Source: Martensiomyces pterosporus (taxonomy: Eukaryota > Kickxellomycota > Kickxellomycetes > Kickxellales > Kickxellaceae). From it: DNA of 64,000 nt. The DNA lies in assembly GCA_025201845.1 (NCBI GenBank), contig MU603935.1, forward strand, positions 8,481-72,480. Reading direction: 5' to 3'. The notes under the pieces are model-generated. The model had not been told where the DNA came from and did not search any database. It worked only from the letters and a program-made list of their open reading frames with translations. Each line of letters opens with the position of its first letter. Within the stretch, counting starts at the first letter, position 1. A program made the position numbers and the translations under genes. Below, piece after piece: positions 41,314 to 49,785 of this stretch.

Positions 41314-44034
41314 TCAGAGCTCGTCGTGCGCATTGCCCTTGGTCTCCTTGGTCTCTTCCTTGGCTTCTTCTCCTGCCTTGTCCTGAGCATCGCCCGCTTG
41401 CTCATCGTAGTCGTCGTCGTCGTCGTCCAGCTCATTGTCTTCCTTCTCTTCAGCCGTGGTCTCGGGCACAATCTTTTTGATCTTCTTTGCAACAAGCTTG
41501 GCCAGGCTGCGCTCGATAGCGAGTGCCTTGCTGTCCATGTCAGTGGTGGTCAGGGCAGGGTCGTCAGACGGCGCAAGTGCGTCCTGCTTAGCCACCATGG
41601 TATCCAGCCAGGACGAGGTAGCGTCAAGAATGTCCTCGAGGTCCTCAAGCAGCTTGATAGCAGGCTCCAGCTCCTCCTGGGTGTATTCGCTGCGGTAAAT
41701 GCCAGTGAGGTTCTCCGCCTGGGAAATGATGGCGCGCAGAGCTACGACGTGCTCTGGACGCTTCTCGTCCTGGCGTCTGCGGTAGACGATGGGCTCCTCG
41801 AGCTCCTTGAGCTGAGCAATCCTGGACTTGATCTCATCTAGCGGTGAGCTCTCTGCGTTATCCTCGAGCCACTCAGATGCAAGTCCAACAGCCTCCATCA
41901 ACGCCTCACGCTGGCTTTCGGTGGTCACAGCAACAATCTCGTCTTCCTCCACCATGTCACGCAGGTGGTAAACAAGGGACTCGAGCTGGTTGACTGCGCC
42001 ATGGCGGACAGTGCGGGCAGCATCGTCCTCGTCCATGCGCTTAAGGAGGTTGCGCGACGTCTTGAGCGCCTCCTCACTGAGCTTTTGGGCTCCAAAGTGC
42101 TCAATGCTGAGACCAAGGGGGACGATCTCGATGATGTGCTCGGGCTGAGGCGTGGGCTTTGCGCGGAGCTTGGTCTTTGTCTTGCTGCTCTTGGCCTTGG
42201 TGCTCGAGGCAGCGGAGTCGGTTTCCTTGCTGTTGCTGGTGCCATCGGTGGAGGCCGCATCGGTCTCAGTTTCAGTCTGAGCTGCTGCTTCGGCCTCGGC
42301 TTCAGCAGACTCCTTGCCCCAGGCGACCAGGTCTTCGAGGTACTGCACGTATTTCGGGTTTGTGACGTTAAATGCCGCTTCGGCCCTGAGAACCTCGAAT
42401 GAGCCAAGGTCGTTGGTCTGGACAAACACCTTGACATCGGGCTTGGCGCTCACTGGATTCTTCGACTTGAGCTTCTTCACGGCATCAGGGATGCCGCTGA
42501 TCTTTGCGATTGCCAGCTTGCTCCACTTGCCGCTGCTGCCCGAAACCTTGGACTCAAACTCGATCGCAAAGTCAGAGCTGCGGGTGTCGTGGATCACACG
42601 GCGTGCACCAACGGCAGCAAACTCTGGGTACAGGTAGAGGGTCTCTTGCTTGGCATTGCCCAAAAGCGATTTGGTCTCCTTGGCGAAAGTGCCACGAACA
42701 GCGTACGACATGGCATCGCGCAAACGCATGTCGCGGACCTTGAACTGGCTGCTGAGAGTGGCGCCCTTGAAGACTGCGCCCATCACACATGCCTCGTCGG
42801 CGTTGACGTTCTTGGACAGCTTGTCGGCACCAAAGGCAGCAGAGAGTGCCTGCTGCACAAAAGGCACACGTGATCCACCGCCAACTAGGACAATCGAGTC
42901 AATGTCGCCGATTGTCAAGTTGGACGCCTTTAGCGCGCTGTCAATTGGCGCGCGAATGCGGGGCACAAGATGCGACGAGGCCTTTTCAAGGTCCTCGCGG
43001 GTGATCCTGGTGCGGAAGTCGATGCCCTCATGCAGGCCCTCGACTGAGGCAGCAGCCTCGGTGTTTGCACTGAGGATGGTCTTTACGCGCTTGGCCTCCT
43101 TGAGCAGGCGGTTCATTGCGCGTGCGCTTGTCTTGATATCGCTGGCCGATGGGTTGCTGGCAGCGAACTTTTCAGCCAGGAACTCGCGCACAATGAAATC
43201 AAGTTCTTGTCCGCCAAGAGCGCTGTCTGCCGCATATGCGTTAACCTTGATGATGGTCGCCTTCTTGGTCTTTGAGCCCTTGGTCGCTGGGGTGGCATAG
43301 AACCCAGCAACAGTCGCGACAGTCTTTCCAGCACCCATGTCATAGAACAGGTGCCTCTCGGGCTTTGTGAACGTGCGGCTCATGGCGTAGTTGAGTGCCA
43401 CGGCGCTGCCGTCGTTGACAAGAGCCAGCGTGCGGAAGCCAGCGAGATTGGCCGCGTCGAGCATAGCCTGGCGCTGGGACTGATCGAAGAACGAGGGGAC
43501 TGTGAAAACAGCGTCCTTGACAACGATCCCCTCGCTCTCCTTGACAAGCTGCCTGGCATAGCGCAGCTGCATGGCGACGATCTCCTGAACGGTCAGTGTT
43601 TCGTTGGCTGCAGAGCCATACTGGAATGCAACAGAGCCAGTCTCGGGGTCCTTGATCATCTTGTTTGGGAACTGTTTGCGGTACGCTGCTGCGATATCAG
43701 AGTCGAACGAAACGCCCAAGAGATTGCGAACAGCCATGAACGTCTTTTCGGGCATGCGCGGTGCGATGGCGATGGCGTTCGAGCCAAACGTGCGCTCGAG
43801 TCCGTTGACTGTGACCACAGACGCTGTCTGCCGGTTGGCATCGCGGTTAAGCACCAGGTCGAGTGGGCGTCCAGGGTTGGCGAGGGCGATGGTGAACCAG
43901 TCGGTGCCAAAATCAATGCCGAGAACAGCAGCGTTTACGCAGGCGGATAGGGAGGCAAGGGCGCAAAGGAGCACCAGTAGCATATATTTGAGCGCCCCTC
44001 CTTTGCTGGCCCGCAAAGACGCCGTTCGAGCCAT
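41314..44034 (-). CDS. LHS1: ER-lumenal Hsp70 relative Lhs1 (HYOU1/GRP170 family)
   Basis: Single exon, 906 residues. A signal peptide occupies about residues 15-36 and the C terminus is HDEL, a retention signal for the ER lumen. The ATPase domain has GIDFGTDW at 39-46 and, later, IVLVGGGSRVPFVQQAL, the Hsp70 phosphate and adenosine motifs. After about residue 430 a short beta domain is followed by an acid/Ala-rich loop and a long alpha-helical extension, which separates the large GRP170 class from BiP. In yeast Lhs1 is nucleotide-exchange factor and co-chaperone of Kar2/BiP in protein import and folding. The last 40 residues before HDEL are very acidic (EEKEDNELDDDDDDYDE). Confidence 0.95.
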   Translation of the reverse strand: MARTASLRASKGGALKYMLLVLLCALASLSACVNAAVLGIDFGTDWFTIALANPGRPLDLVLNRDANRQTASVVTVNGLERTFGSNAIAIAPRMPEKTFMAVRNLLGVSFDSDIAAAYRKQFPNKMIKDPETGSVAFQYGSAANETLTVQEIVAMQLRYARQLVKESEGIVVKDAVFTVPSFFDQSQRQAMLDAANLAGFRTLALVNDGSAVALNYAMSRTFTKPERHLFYDMGAGKTVATVAGFYATPATKGSKTKKATIIKVNAYAADSALGGQELDFIVREFLAEKFAASNPSASDIKTSARAMNRLLKEAKRVKTILSANTEAAASVEGLHEGIDFRTRITREDLEKASSHLVPRIRAPIDSALKASNLTIGDIDSIVLVGGGSRVPFVQQALSAAFGADKLSKNVNADEACVMGAVFKGATLSSQFKVRDMRLRDAMSYAVRGTFAKETKSLLGNAKQETLYLYPEFAAVGARRVIHDTRSSDFAIEFESKVSGSSGKWSKLAIAKISGIPDAVKKLKSKNPVSAKPDVKVFVQTNDLGSFEVLRAEAAFNVTNPKYVQYLEDLVAWGKESAEAEAEAAAQTETETDAASTDGTSNSKETDSAASSTKAKSSKTKTKLRAKPTPQPEHIIEIVPLGLSIEHFGAQKLSEEALKTSRNLLKRMDEDDAARTVRHGAVNQLESLVYHLRDMVEEDEIVAVTTESQREALMEAVGLASEWLEDNAESSPLDEIKSRIAQLKELEEPIVYRRRQDEKRPEHVVALRAIISQAENLTGIYRSEYTQEELEPAIKLLEDLEDILDATSSWLDTMVAKQDALAPSDDPALTTTDMDSKALAIERSLAKLVAKKIKKIVPETTAEEKEDNELDDDDDDYDEQAGDAQDKAGEEAKEETKETKGNAHDEL

Positions 44035-44532
44035 CGTGTCTTGTTGTCGTTTCTATCTTGCAGGTGCGTCTGGGTATGTGATGTAGGGAAATTGCCAGCA
44101 ATAAAACAAATATTTGAGTGATGCGCGTAGTTAATGAGGGGAGGAGAAAGAGCGGTAGAGCAGAAGTAAAAGGCGTGAGGCAGCAAGTGCGAGAGGCGGG
44201 GGAGGGCACGGGGAATCAGCGCGGTATGCAGTGCACGCAGTAGAGGGCGCTCACGAACTGGGCGGTCTGGCTGGACCTCTAAGAAGCGGACACCTCACGG
44301 TCAGGTGCATCACGTGCCACTGATCTGATCTGATATTCTGTTTATCGGCATGCCCAAAAAATGGACGCCGCTGACAAGAGGGGAGGATTTCAGGCAGCGA
44401 ATTTGCATTTTGCATTTTGCATTCAAATTCACGCTCTACACGCTTTATCTTTGTCATTCTGGCAGCGCTGTCTGGTCAGCTCTCGTTTCTCAATTATAGA
44501 CCTTTCATTCGCAGCAGCAAGGAGGCAGCAGT
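44035..44532. promoter_or_regulatory. Divergent promoter between LHS1 and the mitoribosomal gene
   Basis: 498 bases between head-to-head starts. A TTTGCATTTTGCATTTTGCATT direct-repeat patch lies near 44402-44422. No clear unfolded-protein-response element was identified. No gene is recognised. Confidence 0.4.
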
Positions 44533-44847
44533 ATGAAGATTGACCGCATTTTGGCAAGGCTCGAGACAGGACTTGGCGCTACTCAGCTGTCGCCTAACGT
44601 TCAGTCGCTAACACTGACGCTGTCGCAGCGGACACGGGCATCGGGTGCTAGGCACTTTTGGCGCGAGCATTTGCGGCGACTTCAGTATGCCAACCCAAAC
44701 CTGCCCATCGTAGTCAACTACCCGCGCGAGCCCTGCATGCCCAAGCTTGAGATCAAGTTTGCAAACGCCGCCACAGACTCGCTCAGCGTCGCTGGCTTGC
44801 CCTCGGATGAGATCTGCAGGCGGCTGCTGGAGAAGACGACCAGCTAA
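44533..44847 (+). CDS. Mitochondrial ribosomal protein of the L51/S25/CI-B8 fold (mL61/Mrp49-like)
   Basis: Single exon, 104 residues from ATG 44533. The pattern of an N-terminal helix, a GxxxLSPNVQSLTLTLS strand, GARHFWREHLRRLQYANPN, then strands PIVVNYPRE and KLEIKFANA and a final helix, matches the thioredoxin-like L51/S25/CI-B8 fold. That fold is shared by mS25, mL43, mL61 and complex I subunit NDUFA2. The ARxFWREHLPRLxYxNP type segment fits yeast Mrp49 (mL61) or mS25 best. No separate presequence is evident, as is common in this group. The exact subunit name is uncertain. Confidence 0.75.
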   Translation: MKIDRILARLETGLGATQLSPNVQSLTLTLSQRTRASGARHFWREHLRRLQYANPNLPIVVNYPREPCMPKLEIKFANAATDSLSVAGLPSDEICRRLLEKTTS

Positions 44848-45454
44848 GCATGTGCCTCTTTGCACAGGCGCGCCCGATGATGTGTCTGCGGCGCCTTTGT
44901 CGCTGCGGATAGTAGTAGCATTTGGCGGGAAAGCAGCAAAACTGAGAAATAAACATGTCCATCAGCATCCTTGCTACTACGTACAATAGTAATTGGCTGG
45001 CTACGGCGCCCATTCAGGACATATCGGCGAGGACATGCATGCATTGGCAGGTGCAGCTGCTGCCCCCGCATGTCTGCTACTATATGGATGTGCCTGCGTG
45101 GGAGCTGCTGCACACCCCCGTCATGATTGTGGGGGCCCAGTCGCTGTTTGTTGCTTTTGCTGCGTGCACACCTTGCAGTATATGATGTCGCCAGCGTTGG
45201 TAGCAGAGCGCAGAAAACGCATGGCAGTCCAAATAGTAGCGTGTGGGTTCAAGCGGCCACCCGATGATGGGCGTTGTGTAGGTCGCAGCTGTGGTGCAGC
45301 TTTGTGGAGTGGTGTGCGGGGCGTATAAATGGCAGCCAGTCATGGGTGTTGAGTGTGGCTAGCACAATGCCCGGCATACTGGAAGTCGTCCGCACACATT
45401 TGCACTCGTTATTTATATAGTCCAGAAGTTGCAGCAAGCCTACCATTCGCAGCC
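44848..45454. other. Intergenic region, no gene recognised
   Basis: 607 bases between two plus-strand genes. A GTATAAAT TATA-like element at about 45324-45331 lies roughly 130 bases before the next start codon and may serve the small secreted protein gene. Nothing else stands out. Confidence 0.45.
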
Positions 45455-45772
45455 ATGCAGGAGTTTAGATCGATTGTCCCCGCGGTGCTGGCAGCCATTC
45501 TCGTGCCTGTAGCCAGCGCGCAGTGGTGGGGCGGTGCTGGACAGTACTATGGCGTGCCAAGCGGCGGGGCATTATATGAGGGCGGTGCCGTACTTGGCGG
45601 ATCTCCCTGGCAGTTCGGATCGCCATGGGCGTACGGTAACCCAGGCGGGTTTATCGCAACCGGCTATGGGCACGGGATCATTCAGGGGGCCTCTACGAGT
45701 GGAGCCATCATTCAGGGGCCCTCTGGCGTGATCGTTGCACCACCGCAGTCTGCAGGCAGCATCGTGTTCTAA
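45455..45772 (+). CDS. Small secreted Gly-rich protein
   Basis: 105 residues from ATG 45455, chosen because it opens a signal peptide (SIVPAVLAAILVPVASA, cut before QWW). The mature ~82 residues are Gly/Tyr/Trp/Ser-rich with no Cys. They end in two imperfect repeats of IIQG-[AP]-S around residues 75-95 and a Val/Ile-rich tail. It resembles structural wall or spore-coat proteins and short glycine-rich effectors in general style only; no family is recognised. A TATA-like element sits about 130 bases upstream. The frame is short, but the signal peptide and composition argue for a real gene. Confidence 0.6.
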   Translation: MQEFRSIVPAVLAAILVPVASAQWWGGAGQYYGVPSGGALYEGGAVLGGSPWQFGSPWAYGNPGGFIATGYGHGIIQGASTSGAIIQGPSGVIVAPPQSAGSIVF

Positions 45773-46605
45773 GAGCATCGTGCTCTAAGCAGCAGTACAG
45801 CCGCCTTTTGCATGTCTACTCCCACGTCCACGGCTAGTGTCGCTCACTTTGCGCAGCCTAGTTTCATTGTGCATTTTCTCAATACACCAGTCGCCTAAAG
45901 CGCAGCAAGCTCTGGCAGCAACAATGGCTGGGGAGGGCGGCAGCTGCAATAATGCGCCCAAGCTCCTGAACACGTAGAAAGAAGCAGCCGACACGCTTTC
46001 TAGCAGTCCCCCAAACGTGCATTCGGTCCTGCGCGGCCAATGCTAGGTTTGCCTTGGCAGATATGCCAGCCGGGCTCGATGGTGCTCGCTGCAGACACGC
46101 GGCCAGCTGAGGCCGGCGTGCTCCTCTGTCGTGGGGCTCGTTTCCCCATGCTCCAAGCGGAGACACATCGTGCGACGCGAGTCCTGGGCCGCCCTCAACG
46201 GAGCGCTCCCGCTCCTGGCCCACTCGCCGCTCTCCACTCGCCAGGCCATCCGCACGCCTCCGCTCCCTCGCCCCTCCAGGCTGCACAGTCTCGCTGTGTG
46301 CATGGCAGGTGGTGCTCTCTGCCGCCTGCATTTCTGGCGCCCTCCCCAGCTCGCCAGGCACAGCAAATCAGCCCAGCTCGATTGCCGCAGAAGAACAACA
46401 AAGGGGCAGAGCGGCAGAGCGGTTGGGGGCGCGCACAGCCAATCACCGGCGAACGCATGAAAAAATTTGTGTACATTTTCGAATATTTTAGCATTCTTCG
46501 GCTGTCCACCTGGCAGCGCTGACGGGTTGCGGTTGCCGCTGCTGCGACGAGCTGGCCGCGTAGCCGGGCAAGGAAAAAATTTTCGTTAGACGGAGGGCAG
46601 CGCAA
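45773..46605. promoter_or_regulatory. Intergenic region including the upstream promoter of the EF-1alpha gene
   Basis: 833 bases. The left part has no recognised gene (its frames are random-like). The right 150 bases are AT-rich with GAAAAAATTT-type elements and lead into the TATA box of the EF-1alpha gene. Confidence 0.45.
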
Positions 46606-46611
46606 TATAAA
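46606..46611 (+). promoter_or_regulatory. TATA box of the EF-1alpha gene
   Basis: TATAAA at 46606-46611 lies about 75 bases before the predicted leader donor at 46681. This leaves room for a start site near 46635-46640 and a 40-base leader exon without ATG. Confidence 0.6.
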
Positions 46612-46680
46612 GAGGACGCTGGTCACAGGCAGCCAGTTTCCTCCTTGCATTCGCTCCTTCTAAATCACTTTGAAGACTAG

Positions 46681-46936
46681 GTAAATATCAGCTAGCGGCT
46701 CTGTTACCGCGCGGGAAATGCATGCAGTCTGTTGTCTGGCGTGCGCGCGCATCCATCAGCGCGGCGCATCCGTCCAGCGCATATGGCCAGCGCATCCATT
46801 GCACACGCATCCCGCGGCGCGCGTGCGTGGCCGAATCCATTGCATCTGCCCGACGGCGCATCCATCGGCGCCCGCAGCGCAGCAGAGTGTGCACAGAAAG
46901 CTAACTGCCCTGCCCTGGTCTGCACTCCCCCTGTAG
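46681..46936 (+). other. Predicted 5'-leader intron of the EF-1alpha gene with GCATCCATC motifs
   Basis: Donor ACTAG|GTAAAT at 46681 and acceptor CCTGTAG ending at 46936 bound 256 bases; the remaining leader AAAACACAAAA leads to the ATG. The intron holds exact GCATCCATC at 46749-46757 and 46858-46866, plus GCATCCGTC 46766-46774, GCATCCATT 46792-46800 and GAATCCATT 46833-46841, all in gene sense. Confidence 0.65.
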
Positions 46937-46947
46937 AAAACACAAAA

Positions 46948-48324
46948 ATGGGTAAAGAGAAGAACCACATTAACGTCGTCGTCATCGGTCACGTCGATTC
47001 CGGCAAGTCGACCACCACCGGTCACCTTATCTACAAGTGCGGTGGTATTGACAAGCGTACCATCGAGAAGTTCGAGAAGGAGGCTGCCGAGCTTGGCAAG
47101 GGCTCCTTCAAGTACGCCTGGGTCCTTGACAAGCTGAAGGCCGAGCGCGAGCGTGGTATCACCATCGACATTGCCCTCTGGAAGTTCGAGACCCCCAAGT
47201 ACGTCGTCACCGTCATTGACGCCCCTGGCCACCGTGACTTCATCAAGAACATGATCACTGGTACCTCCCAGGCTGACTGCGCCATTCTCATCATTGCCGG
47301 TGGTGTTGGTGAGTTCGAGGCTGGTATCTCCAAGGACGGCCAGACCCGCGAGCACGCCCTGCTTGCCTTCACTCTTGGTGTCAAGCAGCTCATCGTTGCC
47401 GTCAACAAGATGGACTCGGTCAAGTACAACGAGGCCCGTTTCGTTGAGATCACCAAGGAGGTTGCCAACTTCATCAAGAAGGTCGGCTACAACCCCAAGA
47501 CTGTTGCCTTCGTCCCCATCTCCGGCTGGGAGGGTGACAACATGATTGAGGCCTCCAGCAACATGCCCTGGTACAAGGGATGGGAGAAGGAGACCAAGAG
47601 CGGCAAGTCGACTGGTAAGACCCTCGTCGAGGCCATCGATGCCATCGAGCCCCCGGTCCGCCCCACCGACAAGCCCCTCCGCCTTCCCCTCCAGGACGTC
47701 TACAAGATCGGCGGTATCGGTACCGTGCCCGTCGGCCGTGTCGAGACTGGTGTCATCAAGGCCGGTATGGTCGTCACCTTCGCCCCCGCTGCCGTCTCGA
47801 CTGAGGTCAAGTCGGTCGAGATGCACCACGAGGTCCTCACCGAGGGTGTTCCCGGCGACAACGTCGGCTTCAACGTCAAGAACGTCTCCGTCAAGGACAT
47901 CCGCCGTGGTAACGTCTGCTCTGACTCGAAGAACGACCCCGCCAAGGAGGCTGCTTCCTTCGAGGCCCAGGTCATCGTCCTGAACCACCCCGGACAGATC
48001 TCGGCTGGCTACGCCCCCGTGCTCGACTGCCACACCGCCCACATTGCCTGCAAGTTCTCGGAGCTCCTCCAGAAGATTGACCGCCGTACCGGTAAGGTCA
48101 CTGAGGAGAACCCCAAGTTCATCAAGTCGGGTGATGCCTCGATCGTCAAGCTCGTCCCCTCGAAGCCCATGTGCGTTGAGTCGTTCACTGAGTACCCTCC
48201 CCTCGGTCGCTTCGCCGTCCGTGACATGCGTCAGACCGTTGCTGTCGGTGTCATCAAGAAGGTCGAGAAGACCGACCGCACCAGCAAGTCCACCAAGTCT
48301 GCTGCCAAGGCTGGCAAGAAGTAA
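46948..48324 (+). CDS. TEF1: Translation elongation factor 1-alpha
   Basis: One coding exon, 458 residues, with the invariant start [20 protein letters not shown]. It delivers aminoacyl-tRNA to the ribosomal A site in the GTP state. Motifs: G1 GHVDSGKS, the DAPGH of G3, NKMD of G4, and SGW of G5, followed by beta-barrel domains II and III. Codon bias is extreme (C-ending codons), as in the ribosomal genes of this window. The start is fixed by conservation, although the frame is open upstream through the leader intron. The long antisense open frame here is a by-product of the codon bias. Confidence 0.99.
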   Translation: MGKEKNHINVVVIGHVDSGKSTTTGHLIYKCGGIDKRTIEKFEKEAAELGKGSFKYAWVLDKLKAERERGITIDIALWKFETPKYVVTVIDAPGHRDFIKNMITGTSQADCAILIIAGGVGEFEAGISKDGQTREHALLAFTLGVKQLIVAVNKMDSVKYNEARFVEITKEVANFIKKVGYNPKTVAFVPISGWEGDNMIEASSNMPWYKGWEKETKSGKSTGKTLVEAIDAIEPPVRPTDKPLRLPLQDVYKIGGIGTVPVGRVETGVIKAGMVVTFAPAAVSTEVKSVEMHHEVLTEGVPGDNVGFNVKNVSVKDIRRGNVCSDSKNDPAKEAASFEAQVIVLNHPGQISAGYAPVLDCHTAHIACKFSELLQKIDRRTGKVTEENPKFIKSGDASIVKLVPSKPMCVESFTEYPPLGRFAVRDMRQTVAVGVIKKVEKTDRTSKSTKSAAKAGKK

Positions 48325-48484
48325 ATTCCCTCCAGGAATGCCTGAATGCCCTGCTTGCATTGTGTTGTCTCTAGCCTAGTTTGCCGCTGAGGCGTGTTTG
48401 TTTTTCACCATTTTATCTGAGAAATACATGTGCTTTGGCGCAACAGCTATGTCTATCTGCATGTTTGTCTATTTGTCTGTCGGT

Positions 48485-49405
48485 CTATCCGCCCGTCTGC
48501 CCCGCGAAGTACTTGGATCTCGTCTGCGGCCCGATCCGCGCCAGCTCGTCGTGATCGATGCCGCCCCCGGCCAGCACGCAGTCCCGGACGTACCTGAGCT
48601 GCCTGAAGTACTGCAGCTTCTCCGGGTTCTGGTACGTGGTTGTCCGGCCGCTCGTTGACGGCATGACGAACAGGTACGCAAACGGGGGCGTCTGCTCTCG
48701 GGCCTCGGCGGCGGCAGCAGCAGCAACCTGGGTCTCGTCTGGAGCCAGGAGCCGCAGCGGGGGGAGCCTGGCCTCGCCGCTGGCACCCGCACATCTGGTG
48801 CAGTCGAGCTCGTACACCTCGGGCTGCAGCCCCAGCTCGAACCTGCTGCTTGCGGAAAAGACCTCGTAGATGCCCTTGCCCACAAAGCAAACGATCCTTG
48901 GCGGGTTCTCCGAGATCTTGCGGCACAGCTCGGGCACGGCCTCCCGCATCTCCCTGCGGGTCAGGTCGCTCGTCGAGGGCGTTGTGCGCTGGACCATATT
49001 GGCAATGCTCATGTTCCACTTGCTCCACAGCATCCAGCCGTCCTCCGGAGGGATGGCCTCTGGAATGAGGCCCGACTGGTACAGGCCCTTCCAGAAAAAG
49101 TTCTGCGGGTTGCCAAAGTGCATCTGCTTCTGGCCGCTCATGATGCCTGGGTTGATGCCGATGAAGAGGATGTCCAGGTTTGGCCGCAGCGTCTCGGGGA
49201 TGGGCTGGATGGCGGCGAGCTCGGCGTCGGTGAGCCTCTGGCGCTTTGGTGCGCGAGGTCCCCTGCTCTTGCCTGCGCCGCTGCTGGCCCTTTTGCGAGC
49301 GGCTTCTGGAGCGTCGCCAGTAGTGGTTGCCGCGGCTGCGCTTCTGGTCCTTGGCGACCTTCTCACCGCCGGCGTGGCGTTGCTGCTGCTGCTGGCGCTG
49401 CTCAT
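48485..49405 (-). CDS. G/T-U mismatch-specific DNA glycosylase (TDG/MUG family)
   Basis: Single exon, 306 residues from ATG 49405. The frame is open much further upstream into the neighbouring promoter, but those residues look random. A basic, Ser/Ala-rich N terminus (1-60) with PKRQR may serve nuclear import. The catalytic domain has motif GINPG at 83-87 followed by GNPQNFFWKGLYQSGL, and the second motif MPSTSG at 248-253, corresponding to TDG MPSSSA. The catalytic Asn86 of GINPG is present. The enzyme excises thymine or uracil opposite G in base-excision repair. An Ala/Glu-rich insert (about 222-240) is unusual. The gene is divergent from the pseudouridine gene. Confidence 0.9.
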   Translation of the reverse strand: MSSASSSSNATPAVRRSPRTRSAAAATTTGDAPEAARKRASSGAGKSRGPRAPKRQRLTDAELAAIQPIPETLRPNLDILFIGINPGIMSGQKQMHFGNPQNFFWKGLYQSGLIPEAIPPEDGWMLWSKWNMSIANMVQRTTPSTSDLTRREMREAVPELCRKISENPPRIVCFVGKGIYEVFSASSRFELGLQPEVYELDCTRCAGASGEARLPPLRLLAPDETQVAAAAAAEAREQTPPFAYLFVMPSTSGRTTTYQNPEKLQYFRQLRYVRDCVLAGGGIDHDELARIGPQTRSKYFAGQTGG

Positions 49406-49785
49406 GCTGCTGTTTGCGCTGGCTTTCAGCGGGTGCGTCCAGTAGGGCGAGTTGCAAGACAATGGACTTCCAGCTGACGAAAGCGAGCAGAGGGCTATCT
49501 GTGGGAATGCTGTACGGGGGTGGTGGGCGTGTCCGTCGCGCTGTGTGCTGGCCGTGCGCGGGCTGGAGAGGGGGTTAGGGGTGGCAGATGGCACACGCCC
49601 TGTGGCGATCCGTGCTGCCTTTTCTTGCGTCTGCCCGCCAGATCGAGCGTGCCCCTGCACAAAGCGCTCTTTCTCTCCTCCACACCCCAAGCTCGCTCGC
49701 ATCTCGCTTCTTTCCAATCTCCAGCTCGTTCTTTCTTTCTTCCTCCCGCATCCGAGTTCTTTATTTTTGTTTTCTGTTTCAAACG
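49406..49785. promoter_or_regulatory. Divergent promoter between the DNA glycosylase and pseudouridine-degradation genes
   Basis: 380 bases. The right ~110 bases are a CT-rich leader ending in TTTCAAACG just before ATG 49786. An in-frame upstream ATG (49588) exists but lies before this tract. Confidence 0.45.

Noticed and set aside
41287..43950. Several antisense frames across LHS1
   Set aside because: They lie wholly within the Lhs1 coding exon on the other strand and have no family match or own promoter.
46756..48360. 534-codon open frame antisense to the EF-1alpha gene
   Set aside because: It mirrors the EF-1alpha coding exon and results from its C-ending codon bias. The product is a Leu/Gly/Asp/Val-rich artefact of the kind often misannotated, with no independent support.
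48453..49457. 334-codon Arg/Gln-rich frame overlapping the DNA glycosylase on the same strand
   Set aside because: It is a shifted frame of the glycosylase, which itself shows both catalytic motifs.
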